A stretch of 64,000 nt of DNA from CBDCME01 sp965218865 (GCA_965218865.1 CBDCME010000049.1:62001-126000), one strand, 5' to 3'. Positions 53,458 to 61,597 are shown, counted from the stretch's first letter. Translations and numbers: made by a program. The notes: generated from the sequence alone by a model not told the origin.

Positions 53458-54045
53458 ATGGCGAACCAGGACCAACCGGGCGGTGAAAGTCTCGGCATAA
53501 TCATCGACCGGCTGAGCCGAATCGCCAGGAGCCTTCAATTTATTTGCGGATTGAACCCAGCCCAATGGGAGGCCTTGCGCTTTCTCGCCCGCGCGAATCG
53601 TTATTCGCGTAATCCCACCGCGCTTGCCTCGTACCTGGGAACCACCAAGGGCACCGTGTCGCAAACGCTTATCTCTTTGGAAAACAAGGGATATATAGCG
53701 CGACGACCGGAACGTAACGATCGCCGCTCGTTGCGCCTCGAAATGACTCCCTCGGGAGAGGATCTGCTGGCCAAGGACCCGATTCTGAAGATCGACGCGG
53801 CCGCCCGGCGTCTCACTCCCGAATCACAAACAGTCGTGACGGCGGCATTGAATACACTCTTCGACGAATTGGGCGAGTGGCAGGGCGCCGGAACCTTCGG
53901 TGTCTGCTTTTCGTGTTGTCATTATTGCACACACAGCGCCGACGACAAGGATGGGGAAACCCATTACTGTGCCTTGACCGACGAGCCTTTGCCGCTCTCC
54001 GAATCCGAAAAGATTTGTGTCCGCTACGGTGAAGCGGTGGACTGA
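53458..54045 (+). CDS. MarR family regulator with C-terminal cysteine cluster
   Basis: A 195-residue winged-helix regulator. The DNA-binding part includes NPTALASYLGTTKGTVSQTL (recognition helix) and RRPERNDRRSLRLEMTPSGE (wing). The last about 50 residues have six cysteines, including FSCCHYC and later HYC and KICVRYG, which could bind a metal or sense redox state. A TTGACA at 53386-53391 could be a -35 for this gene. The start is uncertain: ATG at 53458 fits that promoter, while the frame is open to an ATG at 53410. It is divergent from ttuD and may regulate it. Confidence 0.8.
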   Translation: MANQDQPGGESLGIIIDRLSRIARSLQFICGLNPAQWEALRFLARANRYSRNPTALASYLGTTKGTVSQTLISLENKGYIARRPERNDRRSLRLEMTPSGEDLLAKDPILKIDAAARRLTPESQTVVTAALNTLFDELGEWQGAGTFGVCFSCCHYCTHSADDKDGETHYCALTDEPLPLSESEKICVRYGEAVD

Positions 54046-54055
54046 GTACCGGATT

Positions 54056-54094
54056 ACGGGCGGGGAAGACGGGCGGGGAAGACGGGCGGGGAAG
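54056..54094. repeat. Three tandem copies of a 13-bp unit
   Basis: ACGGGCGGGGAAG is repeated three times without gaps between two convergent regulator genes, just after the first stop. Confidence 0.92.
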
Positions 54095-54099
54095 ACGGG

Positions 54100-54555
54100 T
54101 TAGGCGCGCCCGTAATGGATATAGTCCGACCAGGTACGCTCCAACCGGCGCAGGGTGTCGCAGGCGATGTCCAATTCGTTTGAATCGCCGTGTCCGTTGA
54201 TCAGCGCCGCGACGTGGTTGCTTTGCCGCTCCTGGATCCTGGAACACAAATCCAAACCCTTTTGTGAAAGCTTGATGCAAACGGATCGCCGGTCGTGCGG
54301 CGAACGCTCCTGGTTCAAATATCCGCTCTCGACCAGTTTCTTGATATTGTACGAGGCGTTGGAACCAAGGTAGTACCCGCGGTCGACGAGATCGCGCACC
54401 GTCACCTCCTCGCCGTTGATGTTCGCCAGGATAAGACTTTGAACGGCATTGATGTCGTCGACGCCAAGAAATTTGAGCTCGGCCCGCAATACATCGAGGA
54501 ATCGACGATGCAAGCGCTCGATCAATCGAGAGAGGTCAAGGTAAACTTGGGTCAT
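54100..54555 (-). CDS. MarR family regulator, LdtR-like
   Basis: A 151-residue winged-helix protein. MTQVYLDLSRLIERLHRRFL, then DINAVQSLILANINGEEVTV and RDLVDRGYYLGSNASYNIKK match the alphaproteobacterial LdtR group, known in some species to control an L,D-transpeptidase gene and stress tolerance. The wing is SPHDRRSVCIKLSQKG. No transpeptidase gene is nearby, so its target here is unknown. It is convergent with the cysteine-cluster MarR gene and divergent from csrA, with 222 bases between. Confidence 0.82.
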   Translation of the reverse strand: MTQVYLDLSRLIERLHRRFLDVLRAELKFLGVDDINAVQSLILANINGEEVTVRDLVDRGYYLGSNASYNIKKLVESGYLNQERSPHDRRSVCIKLSQKGLDLCSRIQERQSNHVAALINGHGDSNELDIACDTLRRLERTWSDYIHYGRA

Positions 54556-54763
54556 GGTATCCTCGCGTCCCTATCGCGGGCCATGGATCGACCGAACGGT
54601 TTTCGGTTCGAGAGTCGGCGCCCAACACGGCTAGTATCGAAGGTAAGCGGGATACCTTGCCGAATCGTTAACTCGCACGTGTTGGGTTAACGGGCGGCAT
54701 CGGAATCTGGGGCTTACCCGATGTCGTCATTTCGGGTAGGGTGGGCTCGATAGCCATAGATTT

Positions 54764-54777
54764 CGAAGGGACCTTCG
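54764..54777 (+). promoter_or_regulatory. Hairpin with ANGGA motif over the csrA ribosome site
   Basis: CGAAG (54764-54768) pairs with CTTCG (54773-54777) around the tetraloop GGAC, ending directly before the csrA ATG. The loop region AGGGA fits the CsrA/RsmA recognition pattern A(N)GGA presented in a hairpin and is also the Shine-Dalgarno sequence. This arrangement suggests CsrA represses its own translation. Confidence 0.6.
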
Positions 54778-55002
54778 ATGTTGTACCTCACGCGCAAGGT
54801 GGGCGAATCGGTCGTCATCAACAACAACATCGAACTCACGGTCGTCGAGGTACGTGGGAAATCGGCGAAACTCGGCTTTACTTTCCCCTCCGAGGCATCG
54901 GTCTTGCGTAAGGAAATCTTCGAGCGCATCAGGGCGGAAAACATCGCCGCCGCGGGTGCCGATGGCGAATACGTGGCGGCGGAGAAAAAAACCAACGGTT
55001 AG
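54778..55002 (+). CDS. csrA: Carbon storage regulator CsrA
   Basis: Small RNA-binding protein that blocks or stabilises mRNAs by binding GGA motifs. The N-terminus MLYLTRKVGESVVINNNIEL and the segment VVEVRGKSAKLGFTFPSEAS with VLRKEIFERI are typical; the protein has 74 residues. The conserved N-terminal LTRK and the C-terminal LRKEI RNA-contact residues are present. The ribosome site lies in a hairpin with a CsrA-like motif. The 3' end overlaps, on the other strand, the run-on end of the PEP-CTERM gene. Confidence 0.95.
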   Translation: MLYLTRKVGESVVINNNIELTVVEVRGKSAKLGFTFPSEASVLRKEIFERIRAENIAAAGADGEYVAAEKKTNG

Positions 55003-56086
55003 CGGCATTTTTGGAACACTCGGTGGAAAACAAATCTCCGAGGTTGAGCACGACGATTCCCCCACCCCCACGGCGACGGAGGCGCAGGTAGCCGAGGCCA
55101 GCGAGACCGACGCCAATGAGGGCGAGGGTGGCGGGTTCGGGAACGTCGGCGGCTACGATGTTGCCGATGAGGAACTGATCGCCTTCCGTGAACGGAGGAT
55201 CGAAGGTACTGCCTTGGGGCAAGCCGGTGAGGATGATGTCACTGAACTCGCCGAAGATCGAGCCGCCGACCTCGATGAAGGGGAAGATGTCGCTGGGCTG
55301 GGGAACGAAATTGTCGAGAAAGACGAATTCGAGGGTGCCATCGAAAATCGCATCGCCGGTGATTATCAACAGGTCCTGAGCAAACTCGCCAAGTTCGATG
55401 ACCAACGTGCCGACGGCAAATTGCTCAAAGAATTTGACGTCGAGCGTCAGTGTCCCCGGCGATTCGCCGGGAGAGAGGTTGCCGCCGTTGTCAAAGAGAA
55501 AACCGTTTATGGTACCGCCGAAACCGCCGAAGTCGCCACCGTCATTGCAGAATTCGTCCGCCGTGACCATACCGGAAATAATGCTATTGGAGCCGACCGT
55601 AGTCTCGAAAGTGCCGTCGACCAGGATTTCGGATTCGGCGTCGACGATGATAAGTTCACTGTTGGTCAAATCGCCATTGACCACCAGTTTGCCTCCGAAT
55701 CCACCGACAGGAACAGACTCGTCCCGGGCACTGCCAACCTCAATAATTCCTCCGTTTAAGAGTGACCCTGGGGTTTCGTACTGGGCCGATTTCAGAGCAA
55801 AACTCCCATCGTTGGTTTGGAGCATCAGGTTGGGAATAGTGCTGTTGGAACTCAGAGTGATTTCGGCCGATTCTCCGATGCTCGTGATCACCGCATCACC
55901 AATCATGAGTTGAGAGACCAGCGCTTCCGGCGGTGGGACGAACCAAGGACCCTCGGGTCCGACGAGCCACCGACCTCCTGTTAAGATACCATCCGTGACC
56001 TGCTGGACGGCGCCGGTAATGTTGAGAGTGCCTCCTGCGACCGCTACCGTCCCTGGCAGCCTGTCCAAGGCATTTGGCTCGTTCAC
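54929..56086 (-). pseudogene. PEP-CTERM sorting-domain protein, damaged at both ends
   Basis: The C-terminal part carries a PEP-CTERM signal: VPEPATLALIGVGLAGLGYL followed by an RLRRR cluster, preceded by a Gly/Asn-rich beta-strand region (SPGESPGTLTLDVKF, GTLVIELGEF). Such proteins are exported and sorted by exosortase. Normally they end at the arginines. Here the frame continues 42 residues into csrA antisense, and no other frame stops promptly either, probably after changes in the G-rich run. At the other end there is no signal peptide: the frame is open upstream (GSWANLDVQDDVNEPN) to about 56190, where the region meets the IS5 element. It is probably a truncated gene. Confidence 0.7.
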
Positions 56087-56198
56087 GTCATCTTGAACGT
56101 CCAGATTAGCCCAACTTCCTTGGAGAATTGGGAGATTTTCGGTAATGGGGTGGTTTTTCGGGGAGCGGGGTCGGAAAAGGCGGATAAAATGGGGACTC

Positions 56199-56205
56199 TA
56201 AAACG
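56199..56205. repeat. 7-bp direct repeat flanking IS5-type element, left
   Basis: TAAAACG, repeated at 57772-57778 on the other side of the element; probable target duplication. Confidence 0.75.
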
Positions 56206-57771
56206 GTCGTCCGTGAAGAACCCTGATTTCAATCTGAATCGGCGATTGGGTTTGCGGTGGGGTGCGAGATGTCGCTGAGGAGCGCGGCCAGGATTTGGAC
56301 AAACAAACGCCTCAGCCATTTGAGGACAAGGCGGTAGTTGTAGCCGGCGCCGGCGAGGATGGCGTTGATCTTGTCGCCGTCGCGGCCTTTGAGGAAGTTG
56401 CGCCCCAGCCTGCCATCGCTCTTGAGATGTCCGATCACGGCCTCGACGGCGGAGCGCCGCCTGAGCTCCTTCTTGATCGTCGGCGTGATGCCGCGTTTCT
56501 GGCCTGATCTAAAGACGCGGTGTTTGTTGGGGTAATCGTGGCCCTGGTATCCCTTGTCGACATAGATGCGCTCGGCCGATATCCCCGTCCAGCGTTCCAT
56601 CTCTTCGATCACCTGCCTCAAGGTGTGGCCATCATAGGGATTGCCGTGGAAGGCCTTGACGTGGGCGACGAACTGGCCGCCGGGGGGGCGGGAATTGGTC
56701 GCCGCCACGGAGACCTTGCAGCCGAACTCGTACGGCTTGTGCGCCTTCCCTTTGCCGATGCATTCGACCTCGGGCGCGTGGAGCGAATAGACCTTGGGCA
56801 AGGGGTCGCGCCGCTTCTGGGTCGACACCCGCTCGGCCAGCCACAAGGGGCGGCGGAAGGTATCCCGTAGGCTCTCCTCCTGGGCCGTCTTGCGGCGGAT
56901 GTCGCGGACGGTGCGCCCGAGATAGGTCTTGAGCTTGCGCAGGGCCTTGTTGGCCCGCTTGTGCTGTTTGGCATGGCGGTAGCGGCCTTGCATGATCAAC
57001 GCCCTCTTGCCCAGGCGGATATAGGACTGACGCAGGGCAATGCCGTGCTCCCGTGCCAGTCGCACCAGCCGCTCGCGGGCTCGTTGCATCAGTTTGGCGG
57101 CGGTCGGAAAGGCAATCGCCTTCTCTTGTACGGTGGTGTCCACCGTCACCCGCTCGAGGTCCTTCTCCCGCAGCGCCCCCACCCGGTGGGCCACGGCCAG
57201 GCTCTCCTGGAATACCTTCTCCAAACCTTCCGGCCCGATCCGGTCCCGCCACCGGGTCATCGACGAGCGCTCCATGGGCAGCTCATGCTGAAAGTACTCT
57301 TCGCCGCAGAAGCACTGGAAGTATGGGTCGTAGACCCAGCGCTCGCAGACCTCCTCATCCGAGAGATCGAACATATGCTTGAGGATGTGCAGCCCAACCA
57401 TCAACCGCGTCGGGACCCCCGGCCGACCCTCCTCCGAATACAAGGCTTCATAGGTCTCGTCGAAGAAAGTCCACGCGATCCGGCCCCCCAACACCACCAA
57501 CTCGTGGCGCAGGTTGATGATGTTTTCGAACCGCGAGCGGAACAGGTCCTCTATTCCCGATGACACCTTGCGCGATGGCTTCATCACAGTTCTCCAATCC
57601 CAATCGACGGGAGCAGAGAATCACGTTCCGCAACGGAAGGGAATCCCCAAAATCAATTATTTCAAATCACAAGCTTTTCAGGCCCAAAACCCGTTTTCTT
57701 GCAAATCCGATTACTTCGCCAAACCGAAAGAGCTACCAACATCAGCCGCTTACACGTTCTTCACGGGCGAC
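56206..57771 (-). mobile_element. Complete IS5 family insertion sequence (1566 bp)
   Basis: Inverted ends GTCGTCCGTGAAGAAC at 56206 and GTTCTTCACGGGCGAC at 57771, one mismatch. A single transposase gene lies on the minus strand with about 185 bases of untranslated sequence before it. The flanks share TAAAACG. Two partial copies are in the window (35245-35682 and 61737-62549). The element is inserted in a stretch containing GGGGACAGT-type repeats next to the PEP-CTERM gene. Confidence 0.93.
56229..57587 (-). CDS. IS5 family transposase
   Basis: A 452-residue transposase, intact. The N-terminal DUF772-type domain includes GRPGVPTRLMVGLHILKHMF and EEVCERWVYDPYFQCFCGEE. The DDE core has VTVDTTVQEKAIAFPT, RIYVDKGYQGHDYPNK and RRRSAVEAVIGHLKSDGRL (glutamate). 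The central insert is basic (YRHAKQHKRANKALRKLKTY). The start ATG-ATG at 57587 is followed by KPSRKVSSGIEDLF. Confidence 0.92.
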   Translation of the reverse strand: MMKPSRKVSSGIEDLFRSRFENIINLRHELVVLGGRIAWTFFDETYEALYSEEGRPGVPTRLMVGLHILKHMFDLSDEEVCERWVYDPYFQCFCGEEYFQHELPMERSSMTRWRDRIGPEGLEKVFQESLAVAHRVGALREKDLERVTVDTTVQEKAIAFPTAAKLMQRARERLVRLAREHGIALRQSYIRLGKRALIMQGRYRHAKQHKRANKALRKLKTYLGRTVRDIRRKTAQEESLRDTFRRPLWLAERVSTQKRRDPLPKVYSLHAPEVECIGKGKAHKPYEFGCKVSVAATNSRPPGGQFVAHVKAFHGNPYDGHTLRQVIEEMERWTGISAERIYVDKGYQGHDYPNKHRVFRSGQKRGITPTIKKELRRRSAVEAVIGHLKSDGRLGRNFLKGRDGDKINAILAGAGYNYRLVLKWLRRLFVQILAALLSDISHPTANPIADSD

Positions 57772-58072
57772 TAAAACGGGGACAGTTTACCAATTTATGT
57801 GCTAAAATATCGATTAAGCGGGGACAGTATACTAATTTAAAATATCGGTATGATGAGGTGGACCCCGAAAACGGGACAATAGTTACGCAAGCATCGCACT
57901 GGCCGTGAGCTGAACGGCCGTACCTATGATGGGATGCCGCGAGCGGCCGCGTAATCTTGAACGATAAGGGATGCGTCTCTGTCAGCGGCGTGTCCTGCTG
58001 CAACGAAATTCTCAAATGATTGACCGCCACCGATCTGCCTGTTAAATTAACACTAAACACACGGAGAGTCTG
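57772..58072. other. Repeat-containing region before the XRE gene
   Basis: Begins with the right TAAAACG flank of the IS5 element. Two related AT-rich units follow, starting CGGGGACAGTTTACCAATTT at 57777 and CGGGGACAGTATACTAATTT at 57819, each followed by an AAATATCG(A/G)T segment. A remnant of a DUF5131-like gene is at 57883-57954. The last 100 bases should hold the XRE promoter; ACGGAGAG lies before the ATG at 58073. Confidence 0.6.
57883..57954 (+). pseudogene. C-terminal fragment of a DUF5131 (phage Gp37/Gp68-like) protein
   Basis: Twenty-three codons in one frame read GRELNGRTYDGMPR near the end and then stop (TAA 57952). This tail pattern, GR-x-L-(N/D)-GR-T-(Y/W)-D-x-M-P, is the ending I associate with DUF5131 proteins. 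The frame is preceded by a TAG at 57880, so only the tail survives. The call rests on this short motif. Confidence 0.4.
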
Positions 58073-58429
58073 ATGAGCAGCGGTAAGACGGAGAAGTTCG
58101 GCGCCACCGTGCGCCGTGAGCGCGAGAAACTGTTGATCGGATTGCGTGAGATGGCCAAGAAGATCGGGGTCAGCCCTACCTATCTTTCGAAAGTCGAGCG
58201 GGACGAGTTCCCGCCGCCAGCAGAGGACAAAGTTCGCAAAATCGCTGAGATTTTCGGCAGCGATGTCGATGAACTTCTGGCGTTAGCGGGAAAGGTATCA
58301 TCCGACCTCTCCGACATAATCCGAGAGCACCCCCGGGAAATGGCCGCGCTGCTGCGAACTACCAGGGGGCTGACGGTGGACGATATGGCAAAATTGGCTC
58401 GTCAGGCACAGAAGGCGAAGAAAAAGTAG
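58073..58429 (+). CDS. XRE family helix-turn-helix regulator
   Basis: A 118-residue repressor-like protein. The N-terminal HTH_3 domain (GATVRREREKLLIGLREMAK and IGVSPTYLSKVERDEFPPP) is followed by a helical tail ending in a lysine-rich stretch. It lies 52 bases upstream of an ImmA/IrrE metallopeptidase. Such pairs work like the ImmR/ImmA system, in which the peptidase cleaves the repressor after a stress signal. They are common in mobile elements, which fits the surrounding IS-rich DNA. Confidence 0.85.
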   Translation: MSSGKTEKFGATVRREREKLLIGLREMAKKIGVSPTYLSKVERDEFPPPAEDKVRKIAEIFGSDVDELLALAGKVSSDLSDIIREHPREMAALLRTTRGLTVDDMAKLARQAQKAKKK

Positions 58430-58481
58430 CGGTAAATGCCAACGGTACGAAATTCGACGATGCAAATGAGGATGACAGCAA

Positions 58482-59282
58482 ATGGCAATCGAGGTGCGAT
58501 ATCTCTCTGAGGACGAAATCGAACGAGACTCCGAACTGTTGCTCGCCGAGTACGAAAAAACGGCCGGCAAGCCAGTCAAGTTGCCGATCCCGGTTGTGAA
58601 AATCACAACTTACCATCTTGCGCTGCGGCTTGGGTTCGCCGATCTGCACGAGACCTTAGACATCCAAATGATGAGCGAACAGGTTGACATTCTTGGGGCG
58701 ATCTGGATGGACACTGAAACCGTCCTGATCGACCAAAGCCTCAATCCAAAGAAAAATCCATCCATGCTGGGCCGCTATCGGTTCAGTGTCGGCCATGAAA
58801 TCGGGCACTGGCGGCTTCATCGGCGGTACGTGGCCACGAATGCCAACCAAATTTCCCTTTTCGAAGCCACCCGCGAACCTACCGTGATTTGCCGGTCCAG
58901 CCAGAGAAGGGAGCCCATCGAGTGGCAGGCCGATTTCTTTTCGTCCTGTTTGCTGATGCCGCGTCGTCGGATTCACGACGAGTGGAAGGATCGTTTTGGT
59001 CACATACGGCCTTTGCTGTTGTCTGAACTGCGCCCCAATGGGAGGGTCCGGATGCGGGCCCAAACCCTCATTCATGAGAATGCAATAAGCTGGGACGACG
59101 CTGTCAATGACGCTTTGTTCGAGGATGTCGGCAAGCCGATTGCTCGGCGATTCGGCGTGTCACCGGCGGCCATGCGAATCCGGCTGGAAAAGCTGGGGCT
59201 GCTGGTTCGGGAAGGCGAGCGACGTCTCGGATGGCTCGACGGATCACGCTCTATTTTTCAAATTGACGCCTGTGGTGTTTAG
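58482..59282 (+). CDS. ImmA/IrrE family zinc metallo-endopeptidase
   Basis: A 266-residue protein of the COG2856 family. The zinc motif HExxH is SVGHEIGHWRLHRRY, and downstream EWQADFFSSCLLMPRR supplies the third ligand (glutamate region E-x-x-A-x-x-F). The C-terminal part has a winged or HTH-like segment GKPIARRFGVSPAAMRIRLE. Its likely substrate is the XRE protein encoded just upstream. It was probably acquired with the mobile region. Confidence 0.87.
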   Translation: MAIEVRYLSEDEIERDSELLLAEYEKTAGKPVKLPIPVVKITTYHLALRLGFADLHETLDIQMMSEQVDILGAIWMDTETVLIDQSLNPKKNPSMLGRYRFSVGHEIGHWRLHRRYVATNANQISLFEATREPTVICRSSQRREPIEWQADFFSSCLLMPRRRIHDEWKDRFGHIRPLLLSELRPNGRVRMRAQTLIHENAISWDDAVNDALFEDVGKPIARRFGVSPAAMRIRLEKLGLLVREGERRLGWLDGSRSIFQIDACGV

Positions 59283-59327
59283 AACACATGTTCTGAAAAT
59301 ACCCGAACGACAGAGGAAATTTTGGCC

Positions 59328-59793
59328 ATGACCCAATCGGCCTTGCCGAACCAAAGCACCGGCACCGAGATCACCCGGTTCAACGCGCTCAAACACGGCA
59401 TCCTGTCACGCTATACGGTGTTGCCCTGGGAGGACGCGGGCGAATATCAGGCGCTTGTGACGTCGCTGGCGGACGAGCACGCACCGCAGGGGCCGACCGA
59501 GGAGCATCTGGTCGAGGAGCTAGCCGGGGTTTTGTGGCGGAAGCGTCAGCTGCGACTCGCCGAGGCGGCCGCCCACCGTCGGGGCCTCGACGACGCGACC
59601 ATCCCTTACAACAACACCGTCAAGGCCGCGCTGGCTCATCTGGGGGTCGAACGGCAGATCGAGGGGCTTGTCGAAGCCATCCGGGCGACGCCGGAGAAGA
59701 CGGCGGTGGAAATCCAGGATCTTGACGAGGACGAAGCCATGACGGCCAAGGCGCTGAAACTCTTATGTGGAGGCAAGGCCGAATCCTATGAAA
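59328..59793 (+). pseudogene. Unknown mobilome-associated gene, 5' part (split by IS256 copy 2)
   Basis: Begins MTQSALPNQSTGTEITRFNA with AGAGGAA upstream, and has the pattern NALKHGILSRYTVLPWEDAG seen in small proteins of unknown function linked to phages and plasmids. Residues about 35-150 are charged and helical. The frame is broken by IS256 copy 2 after ...GGKAESYE. Reading resumes on the far side at 61256 as RALAALQADTRDWW, in what would be the same frame if the element were removed. No function can be proposed. Confidence 0.75.
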
Positions 59794-61255
59794 GGCAATG
59801 TCCCGGCTGATGTTGAAAAAGTGAGGTAGGCGTCATTCGCCTGGAACCGTTAGGCTCTGGGTGTTGAATCCATCAAGGAGAACGACGCCATGACCAAGAC
59901 TACACGGAACAGCCGCCTTTCGAAACTGTTGGAGATCCCGCTTCCGCTGTTGCCGCCGGCCTTGCCGGAGGCTTTTGATGATCTGCGCATGAGCGTGGAT
60001 CGCTTTTGCCTGTTGGCCGGGGTGGAGACCCTGGGCGAGATGCTGGACGAGGATAGCGAGGTGCTCTGCGGAGCGCGCCACGCCCGCACGTCCGAGCGGC
60101 AGGGCCATCGCTGGGGGACAACCCAGAGCGAGATTGCCTATCACGGGGGCAAGGTGAAGCTGACGCGCCCGCGGGTGCGCGATCTTGCGGGCAAGGAGAT
60201 GAGCTTGCCGAGCTGGGAGTTGCTCTCGGACCCGGCGCTTTTGCAGTCCTGGGCGATGAACATCATGCTGCTTACGGTTTCGACCCGCAAGTACGCGCGC
60301 GCCGTGCGCCTGCCCGGCGAGGCCAGCGGCGACTTGCCGGCACGCGCGGGCGATGCGACCTCGAAGTCCGCGGTCTCGCGGCGCTTCGTGGCCATGACGC
60401 GCAAGAAGCTGAAGGCCTTCCTGGCCAGCGACCTTTCGGATCTCGATCTCCTGGTCATCCAGATCGACGGGCTGCACGTCGGCGATCACGTGTTGCTGGC
60501 AGCTATTGGCATCGACGGCGCGGGCGAGAAGCATGTTCTAGGCCTGGCCGAAGGTGCCACGGAGAATGCCGCCACGGTGCAGGCGCTGCTCGACAACCTG
60601 ACCGCCCGCGGCCTCGACCCGGAAGTGCCCCGGCTCTTCATCGTCGACGGCGCCAAGGCGCTCTCCAAGGCGATCAAGCGGACCTTCGGGCCGGTGGCCG
60701 CCCTCCAGCGCTGCCAGGTCCACAAGGGCCGCAACATCATCGAGCGCCTCGACGAAAGCCTTCATGCCGGCGTCAAGAAGGCGCTCAGGCAAGCCTGGGA
60801 CCAAGACGATGCCGAGAAAGCCGAACGCCTCATGAAGAACCTGGCGCGCCGCCTGGAGACCGAGGCCCCCGGCGTTTCGGCTTCCATCCTGGAGGGCCTG
60901 GATGAGATCCTCACCGTGATCCGCTTGGGCCTGCCGCCCAAGCTCAGGCGCTCCTTGGCCTGCACCAACGCCATCGAGAATGCCTTGGGAACGGTCAGGA
61001 TGGTGCAGCACAATGTCAAGCGCTGGCGCAACGCCGAGATGGCCTTGCGATGGACCGCCGCCGGCCTCCTGGAAGCCCAAAAGACCTCCGTCGCCTCAAG
61101 GCCTACCGGCAACTCCCCATCCTCAGAGCTGCCCTCGAGGATCACGTGAAAAAGGCAAAAGCGAAAAGCGCCATTGAAACCATCAAAGAGGCCGCCTAGC
61201 CTCGAAGCCCAACCATGCCTGCCTCGCCTTTTTCAACAGAGCATGGGACATCGCC
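59794..61255 (+). mobile_element. IS256 family insertion sequence, copy 2 (1462 bp)
   Basis: Same ends and length as copy 1 (GGCAATGTC at 59794, GACATCGCC at 61255), in the same orientation. Visible differences from copy 1 are few, for example GAGATG for GAGATT, CACGTCC for CACGGCC, GCGCGCG for GCGGGCG and GTCCCGG for GTCTCGG. The 8-base flanks (CTATGAAA and TGAAGGGC) are not identical, so no intact target duplication remains. Confidence 0.93.
59890..61149 (+). CDS. IS256 family transposase, copy 2
   Basis: A 419-residue transposase, differing from copy 1 by three visible residues (M for I in LGEMLDED, S for A in RTSERQ, R for G in KYARAV). The DDE motifs (IDGLHVGDHV, FIVDGAKALS, TNAIENALG) are intact. 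It has the same C-terminal frameshift as copy 1, with the family-like tail RRLKAYRQLPILRAALEDHV in the next frame. The shared lesion means it predates the duplication. Confidence 0.9.
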   Translation: MTKTTRNSRLSKLLEIPLPLLPPALPEAFDDLRMSVDRFCLLAGVETLGEMLDEDSEVLCGARHARTSERQGHRWGTTQSEIAYHGGKVKLTRPRVRDLAGKEMSLPSWELLSDPALLQSWAMNIMLLTVSTRKYARAVRLPGEASGDLPARAGDATSKSAVSRRFVAMTRKKLKAFLASDLSDLDLLVIQIDGLHVGDHVLLAAIGIDGAGEKHVLGLAEGATENAATVQALLDNLTARGLDPEVPRLFIVDGAKALSKAIKRTFGPVAALQRCQVHKGRNIIERLDESLHAGVKKALRQAWDQDDAEKAERLMKNLARRLETEAPGVSASILEGLDEILTVIRLGLPPKLRRSLACTNAIENALGTVRMVQHNVKRWRNAEMALRWTAAGLLEAQKTSVASRPTGNSPSSELPSRIT

Positions 61256-61597
61256 TGAAGGGCCCTCGCGGCGCTGCAAGCCGATACGCGCGATTGGTGG
61301 CAGGGCCTGCTTGACTGCGATCCGGATGATCTCGACGAGGACGAGGAACCGGCGACGCCCGATGTTGAAGCGCTGCGGCGTTTCATCGAGAAGAAGCTTT
61401 TGCCTTGGTACGCCCAGCGGCGGAAGGAACTGGAGAACCGGCCGCTGATCCGCGCGCAGGCCTTCGGTCAATCCCTTAATCCCGAAAGGATGACGAGGCT
61501 GGCCCGTTACGAGGTGCATCTCGATCGCAAGCTGGAACGCACACTTGCCATGCTGATCCGGCTTCGGGACCTGCGCGATGGCGTGGCCGAAGAATAA
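61256..61597 (+). pseudogene. Unknown mobilome-associated gene, 3' part
   Basis: Continuation of the gene starting at 59328. It reads RALAALQADTRDWWQGLLD, then an acidic stretch (DDLDEDEEP), then EALRRFIEKKLLPWYAQRRK and ends RDLRDGVAEE. An internal ATG at 61400 could start a 65-residue peptide, but the upstream codons are clearly coding. The first three bases after the IS are TGA, so translation from the left part could not continue even by readthrough. Confidence 0.72.

Noticed and set aside
54056..54094. CRISPR-like repeat array
   Set aside because: Three contiguous 13-bp units without spacers; a simple tandem repeat. No cas gene or spaced repeat array was seen in the window.
50474..61255. 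The two IS256 copies as ends of a composite transposon that moved as a unit
   Set aside because: Copy 1 has its own 8-bp duplication (ATATGGGT) on both sides, and the outer flank of copy 2 (TGAAGGGC) does not match it, so the copies inserted independently.
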